The notes below the pieces were generated by a model. That model saw only the letters and a program-made list of their open reading frames with translations. It had not been told where the DNA came from and made no database searches. A stretch of 64,000 nucleotides of DNA, taken from Acinetobacter venetianus RAG-1 = CIP 110063 (GTDB lineage Bacteria > Pseudomonadota > Gammaproteobacteria > Pseudomonadales > Moraxellaceae). The stretch spans positions 1,701,043 through 1,765,042 of the forward strand of contig NZ_KB849558.1 of assembly GCF_000368585.1 (NCBI RefSeq), in the 5' to 3' direction. Positions within the stretch are counted from its first letter, which is position 1; each line of letters begins with the position of its first letter. Made by a program: the position numbers and the translations under genes. This document shows positions 20,269 to 29,687 of this stretch, in pieces.

Positions 20269-21150
20269 TTAAAAACCAAGTTTAGCTTTCCAGTCTTTTA
20301 ATAGTTGAACTGTATCTAAATCATTTGGATGAAAGCGCGGTTTAAAATATGCCAACATTTCACCTGCCATACCTGTAATGATCCCTTTAGAAGGACTATA
20401 ACCATATTTATAGATCATCCCTAGCTCTTTTAGATTTAGCTTTTTATCTTGTTGTAACAAGCGCAAAGTAAAATAAGATTGTAGGATAAAAATTAGAGCC
20501 ATCGCGAATATAAGTGCAGTCGTTCTTAAGCTATATGCCTTAAGCCCAGTTCCAAATACGCCCTCGTATACATCATAAGCAACTGCTTTATGCTCATTTT
20601 CTTCAACCGCATGCCAGAACCACATATACGACATCGTATCATCTGTCATTAAATCTTGGATATGCTTATTGCGCAATAATTCTGAGGCAATCGTCGCAGT
20701 AAAATGCTCTAATGCTGTCGTTGCTGTTAGATCGACCATTTCACGCGTCATACCAAAAGGTTTTACGATTTTTGAAAAATTATTTAATGCAAATTGAATA
20801 TAGCGTCCCGTAATCTGTTCCAAAGAACGTACATCATGACCATATTTTTGCGCAGAAGCATTGAAATTTACATGCTCTTGGGTGTGCATTGCTTCTTGAC
20901 CAATAAATGCACTAATTTCTTTTTGTAGTTCTTCATTGTCTTTAATTGCTGGGTAATAACGTACTGCACGTACAGCATCGATAAATAATTTTTCACCGTC
21001 AGGGAATAATGCTGACAATGCTGTCATAAAGTGTGTAAGACCAGCTGAACCATCCATCCAGTACTCTGGTACTTGATCGAAATCAAAGTTCATACGACGT
21101 ACTGGAAAACTCGCACCTGCACGATTTGAAATATTTACTTTAGCATTCAT
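20269..21150 (-). CDS. Metal-dependent hydrolase family protein (ferritin-like, paralog 2)
   Basis: 293 residues from the ATG at 21150, which AGGAG precedes by eight bases; a GTG nine bases further upstream would add three residues. It has the same N-terminus (MNAKVNISNRAGASFPVRRM) as paralog 1 and the same candidate metal-binding blocks: IGQEAMHTQEH, TALEHFTA, WHAVEENEHKAVAYD. Members of this family in Acinetobacter are often found near AraC-type regulators and lipid genes (recalled), but none is in this window. The two genes have separate terminators and matching upstream repeats, so each is its own transcription unit derived by duplication. Confidence 0.85.
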   Translation of the reverse strand: MNAKVNISNRAGASFPVRRMNFDFDQVPEYWMDGSAGLTHFMTALSALFPDGEKLFIDAVRAVRYYPAIKDNEELQKEISAFIGQEAMHTQEHVNFNASAQKYGHDVRSLEQITGRYIQFALNNFSKIVKPFGMTREMVDLTATTALEHFTATIASELLRNKHIQDLMTDDTMSYMWFWHAVEENEHKAVAYDVYEGVFGTGLKAYSLRTTALIFAMALIFILQSYFTLRLLQQDKKLNLKELGMIYKYGYSPSKGIITGMAGEMLAYFKPRFHPNDLDTVQLLKDWKAKLGF

Positions 21151-21243
21151 GCTGCCCACTCCTTCTGTGGAATCTCTCCACTTAGATACTTTTGTTCATT
21201 TTCTTAAGTTTTATATTACGGTTTTATGCGTATCAATTAAGTG

Positions 21244-21276
21244 CAGTTTAGGACAGCTAAGTATCAGTTTAGGACA
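21244..21276. promoter_or_regulatory. Pair of perfect 21-bp-spaced direct repeats upstream of paralog 2
   Basis: CAGTTTAGGACA occurs twice, at 21244-21255 and 21265-21276, exactly two helical turns apart and about 93 bp upstream of the ATG at 21150. The pair and its flanks align without gaps with the region upstream of paralog 1. A likely activator binding site (inference). Confidence 0.6.
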
Positions 21277-21307
21277 CTCTTACAGACAAATTGTCAAACA
21301 ATCGATA

Positions 21308-21337
21308 TAAAAAAACACCCCGATGGGGTGTTTTTTT
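21308..21337 (-). terminator. Terminator of the str block (after tuf)
   Basis: AAAAACACCCC / GGGGTGTTTTT hairpin with a T run on the minus strand, 15 bases past the tuf stop. Confidence 0.92.
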
Positions 21338-21351
21338 ATTACCTTAGAGGC

Positions 21352-22542
21352 TTATGCAGTTACTTTAGCAACAACACCAGCACCTACAGTACGACCACCT
21401 TCACGGATCGCAAAACGTAGACCTGGGTCCATTGCGATTGGGTGGATTAATTCTACTGACATTTCAACGTTGTCACCTGGCATTACCATTTCAACGCCGT
21501 CTTGTAACTTGATTGCGCCAGTTACGTCAGTTGTACGGAAGTAGAACTGTGGACGGTAACCGTTAAGGAATGGAGTATGACGACCACCTTCTTCTTTAGA
21601 AAGTACATATACTTCTGCGTCGAATTTAGTGTGTGGCTTGATTGAACCTGGTTTAGCAAGTACTTGACCACGTTGTACGTCTTCACGCTTAGTACCACGT
21701 AGAAGAACACCACAGTTCTCGCCCGCACGACCTTCGTCAAGAAGTTTACGGAACATTTCTACGCCAGTTACAGTTGTTTTAACTGTATCTTTGATACCAA
21801 CGATTTCAACTTCTTCGCCTACTTTAACGATACCAGACTCTACACGGCCTGTTACTACAGTACCACGACCAGAGATTGAGAATACGTCTTCGATTGGCAT
21901 TAAGAATGCTTTGTCGATAGCACGTTCTGGTTCTGGGATGTAAGAGTCAAGCGCTTCAACAAGAGCAAGAACTGAAGACTCACCATACTGACCAGCGTCG
22001 CCATTAAGCGCAGCAAGAGCAGAACCACGGATAACTGGAGTGTCATCACCTGGGAAGTCGTAAGTAGAAAGAAGTTCACGAACTTCCATTTCTACTAATT
22101 CAAGTAATTCTTCATCATCAACAAGGTCACACTTGTTAAGGAATACAAGAATGTAAGGTACACCAACCTGACGAGAAAGAAGGATGTGTTCACGAGTTTG
22201 TGGCATTGGACCATCAGTCGCAGCACATACTAGGATCGCGCCGTCCATCTGAGCAGCACCAGTAATCATGTTTTTAACATAATCGGCGTGGCCCGGGCAG
22301 TCTACGTGAGCGTAGTGACGAGTTGGAGAATCGTATTCTACGTGTGAAGTATTAATTGTAATACCACGTGCTTTTTCTTCTGGTGCAGAGTCGATAGCTG
22401 CGTAATCTTTAGCTTCACCGCCGTAAGTTTTTGCACAGATAGTTGCAATCGCAGCAGTTAAAGTTGTTTTACCATGGTCAACGTGACCAATTGTACCCAC
22501 GTTTACGTGTGGTTTATTACGTTCAAACTTGGCTTTAGCCAT
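21352..22542 (-). CDS. tuf: Elongation factor Tu
   Basis: GTPase that delivers aminoacyl-tRNA to the ribosome. 396 residues, full length. G1 GHVDHGKT near 19-26, the switch region [13 protein letters not shown]3 DCPGHADY and G4 NKCD are present; domains II and III follow with HTPF and the C-terminal RTVGAGVV. Last gene of the rpsL-rpsG-fusA-tuf block, 93 bases after fusA. A second tuf copy is common in this group but is not in this window. Confidence 0.98.
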   Translation of the reverse strand: MAKAKFERNKPHVNVGTIGHVDHGKTTLTAAIATICAKTYGGEAKDYAAIDSAPEEKARGITINTSHVEYDSPTRHYAHVDCPGHADYVKNMITGAAQMDGAILVCAATDGPMPQTREHILLSRQVGVPYILVFLNKCDLVDDEELLELVEMEVRELLSTYDFPGDDTPVIRGSALAALNGDAGQYGESSVLALVEALDSYIPEPERAIDKAFLMPIEDVFSISGRGTVVTGRVESGIVKVGEEVEIVGIKDTVKTTVTGVEMFRKLLDEGRAGENCGVLLRGTKREDVQRGQVLAKPGSIKPHTKFDAEVYVLSKEEGGRHTPFLNGYRPQFYFRTTDVTGAIKLQDGVEMVMPGDNVEMSVELIHPIAMDPGLRFAIREGGRTVGAGVVAKVTA

Positions 22543-22635
22543 GATGATCTTCCTTTATAAACTGCTCATGAGGGTCGCCCATGAGCACTTGGTTTTTTAA
22601 CTAAATTTTAGTTGGGTAATATAGTAATCGAAAGA

Positions 22636-24774
22636 TTACTCGTCGTCACCTTTTTTACCGCCAGCTTGGAACTTAGCGATGATGCCTTCAGCCACGTTAC
22701 GTGGAGTTTCAGCGTATTTAGCGAATTCCATAGAATAAGTCGCACGACCTTGAGACATAGAACGCATTTGAGTTGCGTAACCAAACATCTCAGCAAGTGG
22801 TACTTCAGCTTTAATTGCTTTCGTTCCACCAGGAAGATCGTCCATACCTTGAACCATACCACGACGACGGTTTAAGTCACCCATGATATCGCCCATATAG
22901 TCTTCTGGAGTTTCCACTTCAACTTTCATGATTGGTTCTAGAAGGATAGGATCAGCTTTCATGAAACCGTCACGGAAAGCGTATGAACCAGCCATTTTGA
23001 ACGACAATTCATCAGAGTCGACATCATGGTAAGAACCATCGAATAATGTCGCTTTGATACCCACAACAGGGTAACCAGCCAATACACCATTCTTCATACG
23101 TTCTTGAATACCTTTGTCAACTGCGCCAAAGAATTCTTTTGGTACTACACCACCAACAACTTCTTCAACGAATTGGTATTCTTTACCAGCTTCTTCAACA
23201 TCAAGCGGTTCAAGACGTACATATACGTGACCAAACTTACCTTTACCACCAGTTTGACGTACGAACTTACCTTCTTGCTCAACAGATTTTTTGATCGTCT
23301 CACGGTAAGCAACCATTGGTTTACCAATGTTCGCTTCAACACCGAATTCACGCTTCATACGGTCAACGATAATGTCAAGGTGAAGTTCACCCATACCAGC
23401 AATAATCGTTTGACCAGATTCTTCATCTGTACGAACGCGGAACGATGGATCTTCTTTCGCCAAACGACCTAAAGCAATTGACATTTTTTCTTGGTCAGCT
23501 TTAGTTTTTGGTTCAACAGCCAATGAAATTACTGGCTCTGGGAATTCCATACGTTCAAGTGTAATGATGTTTTTCTCATCACATAATGTATCACCAGTAG
23601 TAACGTCTTTAAGACCTACACACGCTGCAATATCACCTGCACGGATTTCATCAAGATCTTGACGTTCGTTCGCATGCATTTGCACGATACGACCGATACG
23701 CTCACGCTTAGATTTAACTGGGTTATAAACTGGATCACCTTGTTTAAGAACACCAGAGTAAACACGTACGAATGTTAAGTTACCTACGAATTTGTCGTTC
23801 ATAATTTTGAACGCAAGCGCAGAGAACGGAGCTTCGTCAGATGCTTCACGAGACGCTTTAGTTTCGTCTTTGTCGTCAAGGATACCTTCGATTGCTTTAA
23901 CTTCTGTAGGTGATGGTAAGAATTCAATTACAGCATCCAACATACGTTGAACACCTTTGTTTTTGAACGCAGAACCACAAAGCATTACTTGAATTTCAGA
24001 TGCTAATGTACGAGCACGTAAACCAGCAATGATCTCTTCTTTAGAAAGATCACCTTCTTCAAGGTACTTGTCCATCAACTCTTCTGAAGCTTCAGCAGCA
24101 GCTTCAACCATCTTAGTACGCCATTCGTTAGCCGTATCAACGAGGTCAGCTGGAATATCGCCGTATTCAAACTTCATACCTTGAGATGCTTCATCCCAGA
24201 TAATCGCTTTCATCTCGATAAGGTCAACAACACCTGCAAACGTATCTTCTGCACCAATTGGCACAACGATAGGAACAGGGTTACCACCTAAACGAGTTTT
24301 AACTTGTTCAACAGCACGGAAGAAGTTTGCACCTGTACGGTCCATCTTGTTCACGAATGCTAAACGAGGCACTTTATATTTGTTCGCTTGACGCCATACA
24401 GTTTCAGACTGAGGCTGTACACCACCAACTGCACAGTAAACCATGCACGCACCGTCAAGAACACGCATTGAACGTTCAACTTCGATTGTGAAGTCAACGT
24501 GTCCCGGTGTATCAATTACGTTGATACGATGTTGTTGGAATTGGTTAGCCATACCAGACCAGAAACAAGTTGTCGCAGCAGAGGTAATTGTAATACCACG
24601 CTCTTGTTCTTGTTCCATCCAGTCCATTGTTGCTGCACCGTCGTGTACTTCACCAATTTTGTGAGATACACCTGTGTAGAACAAGATACGTTCAGTTGTA
24701 GTTGTTTTACCTGCGTCAATGTGCGCAGAAATACCGATGTTACGGTAACGAGTAATAGGGGTTTGGCGAGCCAT
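22636..24774 (-). CDS. fusA: Elongation factor G
   Basis: Ribosomal translocase GTPase. 712 residues starting [20 protein letters not shown] at the ATG at 24774; an upstream in-frame extension to 24819 is not conserved and was rejected. G1 AHIDAGKTT, the switch [12 protein letters not shown]3 DTPGHVDF and G4 NKMDR are visible, followed by the domain IV segment with GGKGKFGHV and a C-terminal PRNVAEGI. Third gene of the str block. Its leader contains a 20-codon ORF and a hairpin. Confidence 0.98.
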   Translation of the reverse strand: MARQTPITRYRNIGISAHIDAGKTTTTERILFYTGVSHKIGEVHDGAATMDWMEQEQERGITITSAATTCFWSGMANQFQQHRINVIDTPGHVDFTIEVERSMRVLDGACMVYCAVGGVQPQSETVWRQANKYKVPRLAFVNKMDRTGANFFRAVEQVKTRLGGNPVPIVVPIGAEDTFAGVVDLIEMKAIIWDEASQGMKFEYGDIPADLVDTANEWRTKMVEAAAEASEELMDKYLEEGDLSKEEIIAGLRARTLASEIQVMLCGSAFKNKGVQRMLDAVIEFLPSPTEVKAIEGILDDKDETKASREASDEAPFSALAFKIMNDKFVGNLTFVRVYSGVLKQGDPVYNPVKSKRERIGRIVQMHANERQDLDEIRAGDIAACVGLKDVTTGDTLCDEKNIITLERMEFPEPVISLAVEPKTKADQEKMSIALGRLAKEDPSFRVRTDEESGQTIIAGMGELHLDIIVDRMKREFGVEANIGKPMVAYRETIKKSVEQEGKFVRQTGGKGKFGHVYVRLEPLDVEEAGKEYQFVEEVVGGVVPKEFFGAVDKGIQERMKNGVLAGYPVVGIKATLFDGSYHDVDSDELSFKMAGSYAFRDGFMKADPILLEPIMKVEVETPEDYMGDIMGDLNRRRGMVQGMDDLPGGTKAIKAEVPLAEMFGYATQMRSMSQGRATYSMEFAKYAETPRNVAEGIIAKFQAGGKKGDDE

Positions 24775-24789
24775 GATGTCTACATTCCT

Positions 24790-24840
24790 AAATGTTATAT
24801 TTAAAACAGGACGCACCAATTAAATTGATGCGCACGAATA
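24790..24840 (-). other. Hairpin in the fusA leader
   Basis: On the minus strand, an inverted repeat GCGCATCAAT / ATTGGTGCGT (one G-T wobble in the core) lies between the leader ORF and fusA. No T run follows, so it is not a standard terminator. It could be an mRNA processing or regulatory stem. Confidence 0.45.
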
Positions 24841-24854
24841 TCCAAGCTGGCAAC

Positions 24855-24917
24855 TTAAATACCCGCAAAGCTCCCACTTTGATAAAGAGCGATGTTGAAT
24901 CGAGCTGCTGTACGCAT
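24855..24917 (-). CDS. 20-codon leader ORF between rpsG and fusA
   Basis: ATG at 24917 with a strong AGGAG ribosome-binding site seven bases upstream, encoding 20 residues (MRTAARFNIALYQSGSFAGI) and ending in TAA at 24855. It occupies the middle of the rpsG-fusA gap and is followed by a hairpin. It could be a leader peptide that couples or attenuates fusA translation, or a remnant; no homologue comes to mind. Too short for ordinary gene calling. Confidence 0.5.
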   Translation of the reverse strand: MRTAARFNIALYQSGSFAGI

Positions 24918-24951
24918 GAATATTCTCCTGATTAGGGACTGTTTTATCCGC

Positions 24952-25422
24952 TTAGAAACGGTAGTGAGAGAAGGCTTTATTGGCTTCAGCCATACGATGC
25001 ACGTCTTCACGTTTTTTGATCGCTGCACCTTTACCTTCAGCTGCATCAAGCAACTCACCAGCAAGACGTAAAGCCATCGTTTTTTCAGAACGCTTAGCAG
25101 CAGCATCTACTAACCAACGCATAGCTAAAGCAGTACGACGGGATGGGCGTACTTCCATAGGTACTTGATAAGTAGCACCACCAACACGGCGTGCTTTTAC
25201 TTCAACCATAGGACGAACTTTTTCAAGAGTAGTCTCGAAAAATTCAACTGGGTCTACTTTGTTTTTTTCTTGAACACGTTCTAAAGCACCGTAAACGATA
25301 CCTTCAGCAACAGATTTTTTACCATCTTGCATTACGTGGTTCATGAATTTAGCGATTGTTTGACTGCTAAATTTTGGATCTGGAAGGATCTCACGAGCAG
25401 CGACTACGCGACGTCTTGGCAT
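24952..25422 (-). CDS. rpsG: 30S ribosomal protein S7 (uS7)
   Basis: 156 residues; primary 16S rRNA 3'-major-domain binding protein that nucleates head assembly. [18 protein letters not shown] at the N-terminus and the [16 protein letters not shown] loop are typical. In E. coli S7 also represses its own operon by binding the rpsL-rpsG intercistronic mRNA; the 160-base gap here would suit that role. Confidence 0.98.
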   Translation of the reverse strand: MPRRRVVAAREILPDPKFSSQTIAKFMNHVMQDGKKSVAEGIVYGALERVQEKNKVDPVEFFETTLEKVRPMVEVKARRVGGATYQVPMEVRPSRRTALAMRWLVDAAAKRSEKTMALRLAGELLDAAEGKGAAIKKREDVHRMAEANKAFSHYRF

Positions 25423-25476
25423 TTTAATACACCTAATAATATGACACTTCAGGATGATCCAGCAGTTGTACTAAGT

Positions 25477-25490
25477 GTCATGTACATGAC
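25477..25490. repeat. 14-bp palindrome in the rpsL-rpsG gap
   Basis: GTCATGTACATGAC is perfectly self-complementary and lies in the 160-base intercistronic region where the S7 feedback site is found in E. coli. Related TGACACTT sequence recurs about 40 bases nearer rpsG. Confidence 0.45.
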
Positions 25491-25582
25491 GCTGGCCTTA
25501 CTATACGTCGCTTGAATTACAAATCTATGAAGAATTCAAACAAGCGAAACGCTAAAGGGTTGCTTGGGCTAGTTTCCTAGAA

Positions 25583-25957
25583 TTACTTCTTAGGACGTTT
25601 AGCACCGTATTTAGAACGTGACTGGTTACGATCTTTCACGCCAGCACAGTCTAAAGAACCACGAACGGTATGGTAACGTACACCTGGTAAGTCTTTAACA
25701 CGACCACCACGGATAAGAACAACACTGTGCTCTTGTAAGTTATGACCTTCACCACCGATGTAGCTAGATACTTCAAAACCTGAAGTTAAGCGAACACGGC
25801 AAACTTTACGCATTGCTGAGTTAGGTTTTTTAGGTGTAGTCGTATATACACGTGTACATACACCACGACGTTGTGGACAAGCCTTCAACGCAGGAACTTT
25901 TGATTTTTCAATCAAAGTTGTACGACCCTTACGGATCAACTGATTTGTTGTTGCCAT
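25583..25957 (-). CDS. rpsL: 30S ribosomal protein S12 (uS12)
   Basis: 124-residue decoding-centre protein and the target of streptomycin resistance mutations. The [10 protein letters not shown] block (containing the classic Lys43 position) and the [17 protein letters not shown] block (Lys88 region) carry the normal sensitive-type lysines. First gene of the str block, with a near-consensus promoter upstream. Confidence 0.98.
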   Translation of the reverse strand: MATTNQLIRKGRTTLIEKSKVPALKACPQRRGVCTRVYTTTPKKPNSAMRKVCRVRLTSGFEVSSYIGGEGHNLQEHSVVLIRGGRVKDLPGVRYHTVRGSLDCAGVKDRNQSRSKYGAKRPKK

Positions 25958-26020
25958 TTGGCAATTCTCCCGTTATTAAACAACCTCAAAAAGAAAAACA
26001 CCTCTTTTCAAGGGCACATA

Positions 26021-26049
26021 ATTGTAAGTCAAGAAGTAAAAATGGTCAA
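26021..26049 (-). promoter_or_regulatory. sigma70-type promoter of the str block
   Basis: On the minus strand TTGACC (26049-26044), a 17-base spacer, and TACAAT (26026-26021), about 65 bases upstream of rpsL. The -35 lies inside an inverted repeat AATGGTCA / TGACCATT spanning 26041-26079. Confidence 0.7.
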
Positions 26050-26127
26050 CATTGCGATGCATAGCAAATGCTGACCATTCCTAGAGTTTTGTTAATTTTC
26101 AATATGTATTACACATCCTGAAATAAA

Positions 26128-27468
26128 TTAGCTGTGTTTGTTCGACGCTGGCTCAATATCTATCGTCTTTTGTTCAGTGACAAGTTCTGCTTTTTCAGTA
26201 AAAACTTGTTGCTCTTCTGCATCGCTTAAAGCAGGCTGCTGTTTCGTATGTTCATGTTCAACCACATGCTTTTCAGCGAGTTGTTCAATCCCTAACTCTA
26301 CCTCATCAAGCTTAGATTCATTAGTCTCAGCCTGTTTTTTCGCCTGAACCTCTACCTGAGTGATCACTTCATTCTGAGCGTTACTTTGCGATGCATTGTT
26401 TACATTCTCCGCATTTAAAAGTCTTGGACTTGCTTTTTTCAATAAAGCTTCAGCCTTTAAATAAGCCTCTAATGGAGAAATATTTTCATCTGGATGCTCA
26501 TTTAAATAGAAACGTGCAGCACCAAAAATAGACTGCGATTTATGTCCAACATCTTCTAGAAGCTTCCAACTATAAAAACCACCTAAGGCAGCTCCTGCAA
26601 CTGGTGTTAACCGGCCTATAACAGAAACTTGTGGAATATGATTGAGCCACCCCCACTTAAACTGCCCTTCTTCATCGACCAGCCATTTCTTAATAAGTTC
26701 AATATCATTATTTGAACCCAATAATTGCTGAAATTGCTGTAAGTCATGTGTTTCTAACATTGATTTTAATGCTTTCAGTGCGAGTAATAATGTTTGCTTT
26801 TCAGCAACAAGACCCAAATCAATTTCTTTAAAAATAAAAGCAACAATCTCTTGGTCTGCATCTTCTGACAAGTCAAAGCCATGAGAGCGCCCCGTTTGGT
26901 AGATTGTTCTCAGCGCTAAAACGATAGATGCAGGAATATCAACAGCAGCACCCCATACACCTGTTGCACCTGTTATTAAACCTTGAGCAGCAGCTAATAA
27001 TTTATTTTGTTCAATCAATGCTTGACTTAAACGTTGTGAGCGACCTGTGTCACGCGTCAACTCAGCAATGTCTTTTACTCCAGCTTCTTCAAGAATTTTC
27101 TCAGTTAAAGAGCTGTTTGAACTGAACTCGTTTAACCATTGAAATAAATAGTCAGAAACTTTTTCACCAAGATCTGGTGAAACAAAGGTCGCTACATTAT
27201 TTACTCGACCGTAATGACGACCAAGTAATTGATGGGACAATTTAGGTAACTGTTGACGAAGCATATGTTGTGGACTTTCATAACTCTCCACCTCAAATGG
27301 GCTTTTAAAACGAGCTTTTCCCTCAACAATCTGTGATGCATTCGCAAGTTCAGCACCAGATGTGGTTGGAGCTACTTGAAGTTTTTGTAATTCGGAACTG
27401 AGCTTTTTAGCCACTCCAAAGGCTTGTGCAAATAAACCTGAAGTTTGCTTGTTTTTAGATTTTGCCAT
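26128..27468 (-). CDS. EcsC-family protein
   Basis: 446 residues from the ATG at 27468 (AGAGG six bases upstream). The central part (about 150-310) contains the glycine- and alanine-rich stretch GLITGATGVWGAAVDIPASI and a second hydrophobic stretch with PVAGAALGGFYS, which fit the EcsC family of membrane-associated proteins of unknown role. The C-terminal 110 residues are low-complexity, rich in Glu, Gln and Ala. Faces away from fabB. Family assignment is from recall. Confidence 0.7.
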   Translation of the reverse strand: MAKSKNKQTSGLFAQAFGVAKKLSSELQKLQVAPTTSGAELANASQIVEGKARFKSPFEVESYESPQHMLRQQLPKLSHQLLGRHYGRVNNVATFVSPDLGEKVSDYLFQWLNEFSSNSSLTEKILEEAGVKDIAELTRDTGRSQRLSQALIEQNKLLAAAQGLITGATGVWGAAVDIPASIVLALRTIYQTGRSHGFDLSEDADQEIVAFIFKEIDLGLVAEKQTLLLALKALKSMLETHDLQQFQQLLGSNNDIELIKKWLVDEEGQFKWGWLNHIPQVSVIGRLTPVAGAALGGFYSWKLLEDVGHKSQSIFGAARFYLNEHPDENISPLEAYLKAEALLKKASPRLLNAENVNNASQSNAQNEVITQVEVQAKKQAETNESKLDEVELGIEQLAEKHVVEHEHTKQQPALSDAEEQQVFTEKAELVTEQKTIDIEPASNKHS

Positions 27469-27758
27469 CAAGAACCTCTGCTCTGTAATCTGTGCATTTC
27501 TAGGTAAATACTAGGTTGAATGCAGATTTATCTCAACTTTTATCTGTATTCTTTCATTACGTTTCGTCACAACATCACTTATGTTTACCAATATTTACAC
27601 AACTGGAAATAGGCATAAAATTTGCCATAAGAAATAAAAAACCTTTCTGCTATCATGGTGTCATTCACTCAAAAGCCATTTTAATCGTTATATTCTCCTG
27701 AGTTGTATTCATAGCGATAACTACAAAGGCTTCGTATTACCATAAAAGGGAACTGTAA

Positions 27759-28988
27759 ATGAAACGTGTTGTAATCACTGGTATGGGCATTAACTCATGT
27801 ATCGGTAACTCTTTAGAAGAGGTTACTCATTCTCTAAAAAATGGAATCTCTGGAACACGTTTTAACCCAACTTATGCAGAACTTAACTTCAAAAGCCATG
27901 TAAGTGCTGCAGCAGTACAAGACTTTGACGGTATTGATCGTAAACTTAAGCGCTTTATGGGCGTATGCGCGATGTATGCATATAATGCAGCTATCGCAGC
28001 AGTGGAAAACGCAGGTCTTAAACAAGAAGATTTAGCCCATAATCCACGTTATGGTATTGCTGGCGGTTCTGGTGGTAACTCAACTGCATCAGTGACTGAA
28101 ATGGTAAAGCTTCTTGAGGAAAAAGGCGCACGTAAAGTCGGTCCTTTCTTCGTTCCACGTAATATGAGTAATACGATTACTGCAAACGTTGGCGTCGCTT
28201 TAAAACTTCAAGGGATCGCGCACTCTATTACCAGTGCATGCGCAACTTCAGCAGATGCTATTGGATACGCTTTTAACCTCATTCAACTTGGTAAGCAAGA
28301 TTTAATGCTTGCAGGTGGTGGTGAAGAAGACCATTGGTCTCAAAGCTTACTATTTGATGCGATGGGTGCTTTATGTTCTAAATATAATGACTCTCCTGAA
28401 ACCGCATCTCGCCCATACTCAGCAGACCGTGATGGATTTGTCATCGCAGGCGGCGGTGGTTTTGTGGTTTTAGAATCACTAGAACATGCTCAAGCACGTG
28501 GTGCAAATATCTTAGCTGAAGTCGTTGCTTATGCTGCGAATAGTGATGGTGCCGATATGGTTGCACCATCAGGTGAAGGTGCTACACGTTGTATCCTTAT
28601 GGCATTAGACGAAGCGAAACAACATGGTGTAGAAAAAGTTGATTATGTAAATACGCATGGTACATCTACCCCTGCTGGCGATGTAACTGAATTAAAAGCA
28701 ATGGAGCGCGCATTTGGTGAAGGCAAAGTTCCTGCATTAAGTTCAACAAAATCAATGACAGGTCATAGCTTAGGTGCAGCAGGCGTTCAAGAAGCGATTT
28801 ATTCTGTATTAATGATGCAAAATGACTTTATCGCTCCAAACATCAATGTGACTGAACTTGATGAAGGTGCTCAAGGTTTCGATATTGTACTTGAAAAACG
28901 TGATGCAAAACTGAATACTGTGATGAGTAACAGTTTTGGCTTTGGCGGTGTTAACGCTTGCCTTATTTTCAAGAAGTGGGATGCATAA
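27759..28988 (+). CDS. fabB: 3-oxoacyl-ACP synthase I (beta-ketoacyl synthase, FabB type)
   Basis: Condensing enzyme of type II fatty-acid synthesis; FabB-type enzymes are needed for unsaturated fatty-acid elongation. 409 residues. Active-site Cys161 in SACATSADAIG, His in NTHGTSTPAGD (about 297) and His in GHSLGAAG (about 332) complete the Cys-His-His triad. C-terminal NSFGFGGVNACL is typical. Followed after 18 bases by hemJ. It is remote from the fabD-fabG-acpP cluster at 58-60 kb. Confidence 0.94.
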   Translation: MKRVVITGMGINSCIGNSLEEVTHSLKNGISGTRFNPTYAELNFKSHVSAAAVQDFDGIDRKLKRFMGVCAMYAYNAAIAAVENAGLKQEDLAHNPRYGIAGGSGGNSTASVTEMVKLLEEKGARKVGPFFVPRNMSNTITANVGVALKLQGIAHSITSACATSADAIGYAFNLIQLGKQDLMLAGGGEEDHWSQSLLFDAMGALCSKYNDSPETASRPYSADRDGFVIAGGGGFVVLESLEHAQARGANILAEVVAYAANSDGADMVAPSGEGATRCILMALDEAKQHGVEKVDYVNTHGTSTPAGDVTELKAMERAFGEGKVPALSSTKSMTGHSLGAAGVQEAIYSVLMMQNDFIAPNINVTELDEGAQGFDIVLEKRDAKLNTVMSNSFGFGGVNACLIFKKWDA

Positions 28989-29006
28989 TCCCACCTAGGA
29001 TTATCG

Positions 29007-29459
29007 ATGGATGCACCTTCTGATGCTTTCTTGTGGGTAAAAGCATTACATATTATTGCCGTGGTTTGTTGGTTCGCTGCGTTGTTCTACTTACCACGTC
29101 TTTTTGTTTACCACGCCATGAGTGAAGATGCTCTAAGCCATCAACGCTTTGAAGTGATGGAACGCAAGTTATATCGAGGGATTATGTGGCCATCCATGAT
29201 TGCCACATTAATTACTGCTCACTTTCTAGTTGATTGGGGTGATGCAACTCGACATTACCACGATGCATTATGGTTTTATCTCAAAGTAGGCTTGGTTGGC
29301 TTACTAGTGATCTACCATTTAGTATGTGGTTATTACCGTAAAAAGCTGATTGGTAATGCTCACTACAAATCACATAAGTTTTGGCGCTTCTTTAATGAAA
29401 TGCCAACACTGATCCTATTTGCAGTGGTCATTCTTGTGGTCGTAAAACCTCAGTTTTAA
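29007..29459 (+). CDS. hemJ: Protoporphyrinogen IX oxidase HemJ
   Basis: 150-residue inner-membrane protein with about four helices, the oxygen-independent protoporphyrinogen oxidase used by Acinetobacter in place of HemG or HemY. The N-terminal KALHIIAVVCWFAALFYLPR contains the conserved His15; the following FVYH, the GIMWPSM segment and the K-x-GLVGLLVIYH helix match the family. Follows fabB by 18 bases and is followed by a terminator. Confidence 0.92.
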   Translation: MDAPSDAFLWVKALHIIAVVCWFAALFYLPRLFVYHAMSEDALSHQRFEVMERKLYRGIMWPSMIATLITAHFLVDWGDATRHYHDALWFYLKVGLVGLLVIYHLVCGYYRKKLIGNAHYKSHKFWRFFNEMPTLILFAVVILVVVKPQF

Positions 29460-29477
29460 ATGAGCGAATCTTCTCGG

Positions 29478-29514
29478 ATGCTGTACTTTGCTTATATGCT
29501 TGTACAGCATTTTT
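29478..29514 (+). terminator. Terminator after hemJ
   Basis: ATGCTGTAC / GTACAGCAT hairpin followed by a short T run, 18 bases past the hemJ stop. Confidence 0.75.
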
Positions 29515-29687
29515 CGTATTCATACTAAATATTACAAATAATTAATACACTCTTAGCTCAAACTAGGCCATTTTCTTGTTTTCAAATATCCAAAAACCAT
29601 TAAATTGCCGAAATACCAAAAAACAACTATCTAACAAATATTCTATTTTAGAATAGATATTTAAGTTTTTTCATATATCAAATTCTG

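Noticed and set aside
23104..23472. 122-codon plus-strand ORF inside fusA
   Set aside because: Shadow frame of a highly expressed gene; Phe/Thr/Asn-rich peptide, no ribosome-binding site.
24775..24819. N-terminal extension of EF-G to 24819
   Set aside because: The added residues are not part of the family and run into the leader hairpin; the start at 24774 gives the standard MARxTPIxRYRNIGI beginning.
27516..27701. 61-codon ORF between the EcsC and fabB genes
   Set aside because: No ribosome-binding site and no family resemblance; lies in the divergent promoter region.
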